From NCBI GenBank assembly GCA_029262995.1, contig JAJCYH010000026.1:62001-126000 (forward strand): a DNA stretch of 64,000 nt. The letters are read 5' to 3'. Source of the stretch: Saprospiraceae bacterium (GTDB lineage: Bacteria > Bacteroidota > Bacteroidia > Chitinophagales > Saprospiraceae). A model generated the notes under the pieces. It had not been told where the DNA came from. It searched no databases and saw only the letters and a list, made by a program, of their open reading frames with translations. The translations under genes were made by a program, and so were the position numbers. Every line of letters starts with the position of its first letter. Within the stretch, counting starts at the first letter, position 1. Positions 60,575-64,000 of this stretch are shown in pieces.

Positions 60575-62014
60575 ATGATAACTGCCATGACAAATCCTGA
60601 TAAAGCTGGTTTTTATAAATCCATTCTCCCTTTACTCTTTTTTCTTATTCTTTTGATTTATGGATTATTTATTCATCCTGTTGTATTCAATGGGGGAATG
60701 CTCCCACTTGAAGTACTTGTACTGATGGCTCTAAGCTTTAGTTGTGTCCAACTTATGCTCATGGGATATACTTGGGATCAAATCCAAAAATCAATAGTTA
60801 CTAAAGTCGGTGATTCAATTCCTGTAGTTTTGATTCTATTTTGTGTAGGTGTACTCATCGGTTCATGGATTGTGTGTGGAACCATTCCGATGCTTATCTA
60901 TTATGGCATTTCATTAGTGGACCCCAATTGGGTATATATCTTTTCATTTCTAATCTGCATTTGCTTCTCCTTATTAACTGGTACTTCATGGGGTTCAGCG
61001 GGAACCATTGGTATCGTTATGTTAGGAATTGCTGAAGTCTATGATGCCAACATAACAATCACCGCAGCAGCAGTTGTTGGGGGATCCTTTTTTGGTGATA
61101 AAATGTCTCCATTATCTGATACAACCAATATTGCTTCACTTGCTACAGGAACTCCACTTTTTGACCATATTAAATCTATGATGTATACGACAGGTCCATC
61201 GGCTATACTAGCGGCATTAGTATATATTTATTTATCACCTGCATTTCATGGAGGAATAGAACAAATAACGAACCTTGAACAGATCGATAATACGATGGCA
61301 GGCATTAAATCTCTATTCAATTTTAATATACTCTTACTCTTACCATTGATTGTAGTTGTCTGGGGTTCAATAAAAAAGAAACCTATCATTCTGACACTAC
61401 TAGCATCATCCTGGATTGCTCTGATTATTGCATTGCTATTTCAGGATTTTAGTCTAAATGATATTTTCCAAAGTTTTAATAAAGGTTTTTCAATACAAAT
61501 GGGACAGAGCCTTGGCACAGATCATGAAGTTTTAAGCATACTAAACAGAGGTGGACTGTACAATTTAATTGAAGGTATAACAATATGTATTCTGATTTTT
61601 GCCTTTATTGGATCTATTCAGCCTTTGAATTCTATTGACTTAATTATTAATAAATTATTGACGAGCATTAAAACTAGAAGACAAACCGTCACTGCAGCTT
61701 TGACAACTACACTCTTTACCAATCTTACAACATCGAATCAATATGCAACAAGCTTTATCATCGGAGAAGCCTTCAAGAAGAAGTTTGATCTGATGAAAAT
61801 TCCAAGAAAAGTATTAAGTCGGTCTATAGAAGATGCCGGTACCATGATGGAGAATTTAGCCCCTTGGACACCGTCTGGCATTTTTATGGCTAGTGCTCTT
61901 GGTGTATCAGCTCTTGAATATGCTCCCTATCAATTTCTTTCAATATTCAATATAATAATCGCCTATTTCTTTGCAATGACGGGCGTGGCTTGTTTTTATA
62001 AAAAAGCAGAATAA
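60575..62014 (+). CDS. NhaC-family transporter
   Basis: A 479-residue secondary transporter of the NhaC superfamily, with about eleven or twelve helices. Family motifs are LLTGTSWGSAGTIGIVMLGI (about 134-153), the GGSFFGDKMSPLSDTTNIAS segment (about 169-188), and a later SNQYATSFIIGEAF and MENLAPWTPSGIF. NhaC members exchange Na+ and H+, but relatives also move organic substrates such as malate/lactate or methionine. It begins 3 bp before a Cys/Met-metabolism PLP enzyme gene, which favours an amino-acid-linked role here. The start is ATG at 60575; a second ATG at 60587 is also possible. Confidence 0.9.
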   Translation: MITAMTNPDKAGFYKSILPLLFFLILLIYGLFIHPVVFNGGMLPLEVLVLMALSFSCVQLMLMGYTWDQIQKSIVTKVGDSIPVVLILFCVGVLIGSWIVCGTIPMLIYYGISLVDPNWVYIFSFLICICFSLLTGTSWGSAGTIGIVMLGIAEVYDANITITAAAVVGGSFFGDKMSPLSDTTNIASLATGTPLFDHIKSMMYTTGPSAILAALVYIYLSPAFHGGIEQITNLEQIDNTMAGIKSLFNFNILLLLPLIVVVWGSIKKKPIILTLLASSWIALIIALLFQDFSLNDIFQSFNKGFSIQMGQSLGTDHEVLSILNRGGLYNLIEGITICILIFAFIGSIQPLNSIDLIINKLLTSIKTRRQTVTAALTTTLFTNLTTSNQYATSFIIGEAFKKKFDLMKIPRKVLSRSIEDAGTMMENLAPWTPSGIFMASALGVSALEYAPYQFLSIFNIIIAYFFAMTGVACFYKKAE

Positions 62015-62017
62015 ATT

Positions 62018-63202
62018 ATGAGTTTAAAAAATGGCAAAATAGCAACCATACTCAACCACGATCAACACAAGGACCAATATGGCGCTGTTGTTCCTCCGAT
62101 ATACCAAAATTCTTTATTCACCTTTGAATCGTGGGACGATATTGATAATGCGTTTGATGATAAAAGTGAGAACTTTATTTATTCTAGATTACTAAATCCA
62201 ACGGCAAAAATTACAGAGGATAAAATAGCAAAAATTGCAGGTGGTGAAAAAGCAAAACTTTGTGCTTCTGGAATCGCAGCCATTAGCAGTGCCATCTTAC
62301 ATTGTGTTTCAGCAGGAGACCATATCATTACCGTTAATAATATATATGGACCAAGCAATAATTTTATTTGTAAATATTTAAAAGATAAATTCAACATCAC
62401 CAGTAGCTTTATTGATGGAACTAACATAGAGGAATTTGAGAAACATATTCATCCCAATACCAGCCTCATATACCTTGAAAGTCCTTCCTCTTTAAACTTT
62501 GAATTACAAGATCTTGAGGCTGTTGCCAAAATTGCTAAAAAGCACCATATAAAAACCGTTATCGATAACACTTGGGCTTCTCCAATATTTCAAAAACCAC
62601 TAACTTTAGGAATTGATATAGAAGTGCATTCTGTCTCCAAATACTTGTGTGGACATAGTGATGTCGTAGCAGGTGTTATTATATCAAACAAAAAACTACT
62701 TGATGAAATATTACTTGCTGAGCATGAATTGCTTGGCGCAAAAATTGCTCCCTTCGAAGCATGGCTAATTTTACGAAGTTTAAGAACTTTAAAAATTCGA
62801 ATGTTGGCGCACCAACAAACGGCCATAACTGTAGCCAATTATCTTGACAAGCATCCTAAGGTGAAAAAAGTAAACTATCCAGGACTACCTCATTTTGAAC
62901 AATTTGATTTAGCCAAAAAGCAAATGAGTGGATTTAGTGGTCTGCTCAGTTTTGTATTAGATACAAAAGACATTGAAAAGATTAAACTTTTTGTAAACAA
63001 ACTAGAGCTATTTAAGCTTGGCGTCAGTTGGGGTGGTCATGATAGCCTTGTTTATGCGCCTATTATTTCTTATTTAAAAGAACTAAAACCTGAACAATTT
63101 AAGGCTATGAATATTACTGAAGGGCTGATTCGCATCTCAATAGGATTAGAAGATGCTGATGACTTGATAAATGATCTCGAAGAGGCTCTCGTTTTGATTT
63201 GA
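62018..63202 (+). CDS. Cys/Met-metabolism PLP enzyme (cystathionine beta-lyase / gamma-lyase type)
   Basis: A fold-type I PLP lyase or synthase of the trans-sulfuration family, 394 residues. The Schiff-base Lys208 lies in HSVSKYLCGHSD, the ring-stacking Tyr110 in NNIYGPSNN, the pyridine-N partner Asp183 in VIDNTWASP, and the phosphate-binding Tyr55/Arg57 in FIYSRLLNPT. These features cannot separate cystathionine beta-lyase, methionine gamma-lyase and related activities; the SWGGHDSLVYAP segment near 335 is closest to beta-lyases. It follows the NhaC-type gene by 3 bp and ends 97 bp before xerD. No other methionine gene is in the window. Confidence 0.9.
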   Translation: MSLKNGKIATILNHDQHKDQYGAVVPPIYQNSLFTFESWDDIDNAFDDKSENFIYSRLLNPTAKITEDKIAKIAGGEKAKLCASGIAAISSAILHCVSAGDHIITVNNIYGPSNNFICKYLKDKFNITSSFIDGTNIEEFEKHIHPNTSLIYLESPSSLNFELQDLEAVAKIAKKHHIKTVIDNTWASPIFQKPLTLGIDIEVHSVSKYLCGHSDVVAGVIISNKKLLDEILLAEHELLGAKIAPFEAWLILRSLRTLKIRMLAHQQTAITVANYLDKHPKVKKVNYPGLPHFEQFDLAKKQMSGFSGLLSFVLDTKDIEKIKLFVNKLELFKLGVSWGGHDSLVYAPIISYLKELKPEQFKAMNITEGLIRISIGLEDADDLINDLEEALVLI

Positions 63203-63299
63203 TTCTTTGATTAGAAGGCTATACTTTCATCTTGTTGATCATTGAATATACTCATCTTCAATATATAATATCTCTTGTACGTTTTATAAAAAAAATCAA

Positions 63300-64000
63300 T
63301 TGGATTGGAATTCATCAATATCGGGATTTAAAGCTTATTTGAAATTGGAAAGATCTATGTCAAAGCATTCCATAGAAGCATATATCCGAGATACTGGAAA
63401 GCTAAAAGAATACATTGAACTCTCAGAAACCAACAAGTCTCCAATTGAAATTGATTATGATGATATTCAGGCCTTTATATTTTACCTGAACAAGCTCGGT
63501 CTAGGGGACAGAACACAAGCAAGAATTATATCTGGATTGAGAGCATTCTTTAAATATTTGTTGCTTGAAGATCTTATCAACAATGATCCTACGGAACTTA
63601 TTGAAGGACCAAAGCTGAAAAGAAAAATTCCAGATGTCTTGAGCGTTGAGGAAATAAACCAAATCTTAGATGCCATTGATTTAAGCGAAGAAACTGGGCA
63701 TAGGAACCGGGCTATGCTGGAAACATTGTATGCTTGTGGTTTGAGAGTATCAGAATTGATAAATCTCAAACTATCAAACTACTTCCCGGAAAATGAATTT
63801 TTAAAAGTAGTAGGGAAAAACAATAAAGAAAGAATTGTTCCGATCGCTAAGGATGCCATCAATCATAATGATATCTATATAAATTCAATTCGAAATAAAC
63901 TAAGCATTCCCGATCAATTTACCGACTTTGTCTATCTAAATCGGCGTGCAAAGCCCTTAAGTCGAGTGATGATATTTACTATTATTAAGAATCTTACGGT
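63300..64000 (+). CDS. xerD: Tyrosine recombinase XerD (cut by window end)
   Basis: XerD resolves chromosome dimers at dif. The frame begins at TTG 63300, giving DWNSSISGFKAYLKLERSMS, the usual XerD start; the ATG at 63357 would remove a conserved helix and is not preferred. The N-terminal SAM-like core-binding domain covers about 2-90 and the catalytic domain starts near 112. The first catalytic arginine is Arg149 (CGLRVSEL), and Lys in GKNNKERIVP (about 172-181) follows. The frame is open at the right edge after 233 codons, so the HxxR and Tyr motifs are not seen. No mobile-element genes are adjacent, so a housekeeping recombinase is likely. Confidence 0.92.
   Translation, partial: MDWNSSISGFKAYLKLERSMSKHSIEAYIRDTGKLKEYIELSETNKSPIEIDYDDIQAFIFYLNKLGLGDRTQARIISGLRAFFKYLLLEDLINNDPTELIEGPKLKRKIPDVLSVEEINQILDAIDLSEETGHRNRAMLETLYACGLRVSELINLKLSNYFPENEFLKVVGKNNKERIVPIAKDAINHNDIYINSIRNKLSIPDQFTDFVYLNRRAKPLSRVMIFTIIKNLT

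Noticed and set aside
1-64000. Search for CRISPR arrays, tRNA/rRNA, insertion sequences, prophage, toxin-antitoxin and defence islands
   Set aside because: No regularly spaced repeats, cloverleaf-like sequence, transposase, integrase other than housekeeping xerD, or phage structural gene was seen. The S24 repressor and the YwqK-type MORN protein superficially suggest phage and toxin-antitoxin, but their neighbours do not support it.

Overview
This is a stretch of AT-rich bacterial chromosome from the phylum Bacteroidota, most likely a free-living, possibly marine member near the Saprospiria/Cytophagia side rather than Bacteroidales. That placement is an inference. The evidence is a PorQ-type and a PorP/SprF-type protein of the type IX secretion system (T9SS), a peptidase with a T9SS C-terminal signal, several Bacteroidota-restricted families (DUF4175, DUF2279, DUF2480, DUF6427-like, DUF2723), promoters of the TAnnTTTG class, almost no Shine-Dalgarno sequences, and frequent GTG/TTG starts. 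I saw no rRNA, tRNA, CRISPR array, insertion sequence, prophage or plasmid gene. Both window ends cut genes: rpoN on the left and xerD on the right.

Layout. 1-10.8 kb: rpoN (partial), aminopeptidase P, a 42-residue membrane peptide, a PfkB-type kinase, rnhB, an MMPL/RND-type permease, rsgA overlapping a geranylgeranylglyceryl-phosphate synthase, a TPR protein and a long-chain polyprenyl synthase. 11-16 kb: aspS with a membrane protein, then odhB with a membrane protein. 16-22 kb: a four-gene operon on the minus strand (DUF4175 giant protein, RsbW-like ATPase, YbeY, secreted M14 carboxypeptidase). 22-27 kb: FkbM methyltransferase, a secreted S37/M20 peptidase pair and two lipoproteins. 27.5-33 kb: a SPOR protein, an SRAP (YedK) DNA-repair protein next to a self-cleaving S24 repressor, a secreted protein of unknown function, and a fused formiminotransferase-cyclodeaminase. 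33-39 kb: DUF2480, scpB, a DksA-like protein, hemA, two membrane proteins and a YfiT/DinB enzyme. 39-46 kb: an ECF sigma/anti-sigma pair with a divergent DUF6249-like protein, a CNNM/CBS protein, and a bioY / M1 aminopeptidase operon. 46-50 kb: PorP/SprF plus a PorE-like OmpA protein plus a lipoprotein. 50-58 kb: DUF2279, then a minus-strand run of MORN lipoprotein, porQ, DUF2723 protein, rpiB and M28 peptidase. 58-64 kb: an orphan PDZ protein, pabB-pabC, an NhaC-type transporter with a Cys/Met-metabolism PLP enzyme, and xerD.

How the genes work together. Most of the window is core housekeeping: translation (aspS, rsgA, ybeY), central carbon metabolism (odhB, rpiB), heme, folate and biotin supply (hemA, pabBC, bioY), chromosome maintenance (rnhB, scpB, xerD), plus a secreted-protein economy of peptidases, lipoproteins and T9SS parts. 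Several annotated-looking starts are better moved downstream, because promoter boxes or signal peptides sit inside the extended reading frames.

I did not find a convincing new defence, mobile or biosynthetic system. The observations most worth checking are: three genes in which a perfect TAnnTTTG box lies exactly 6 nt before the ATG (candidate leaderless mRNAs); the SRAP/S24 module with its own operator-like sites; the DUF4175-ATPase-YbeY-M14 operon; the archaeal-type lipid enzyme coupled to rsgA; the PDZ protein with a highly charged body and no protease domain; and the 42-residue membrane peptide.
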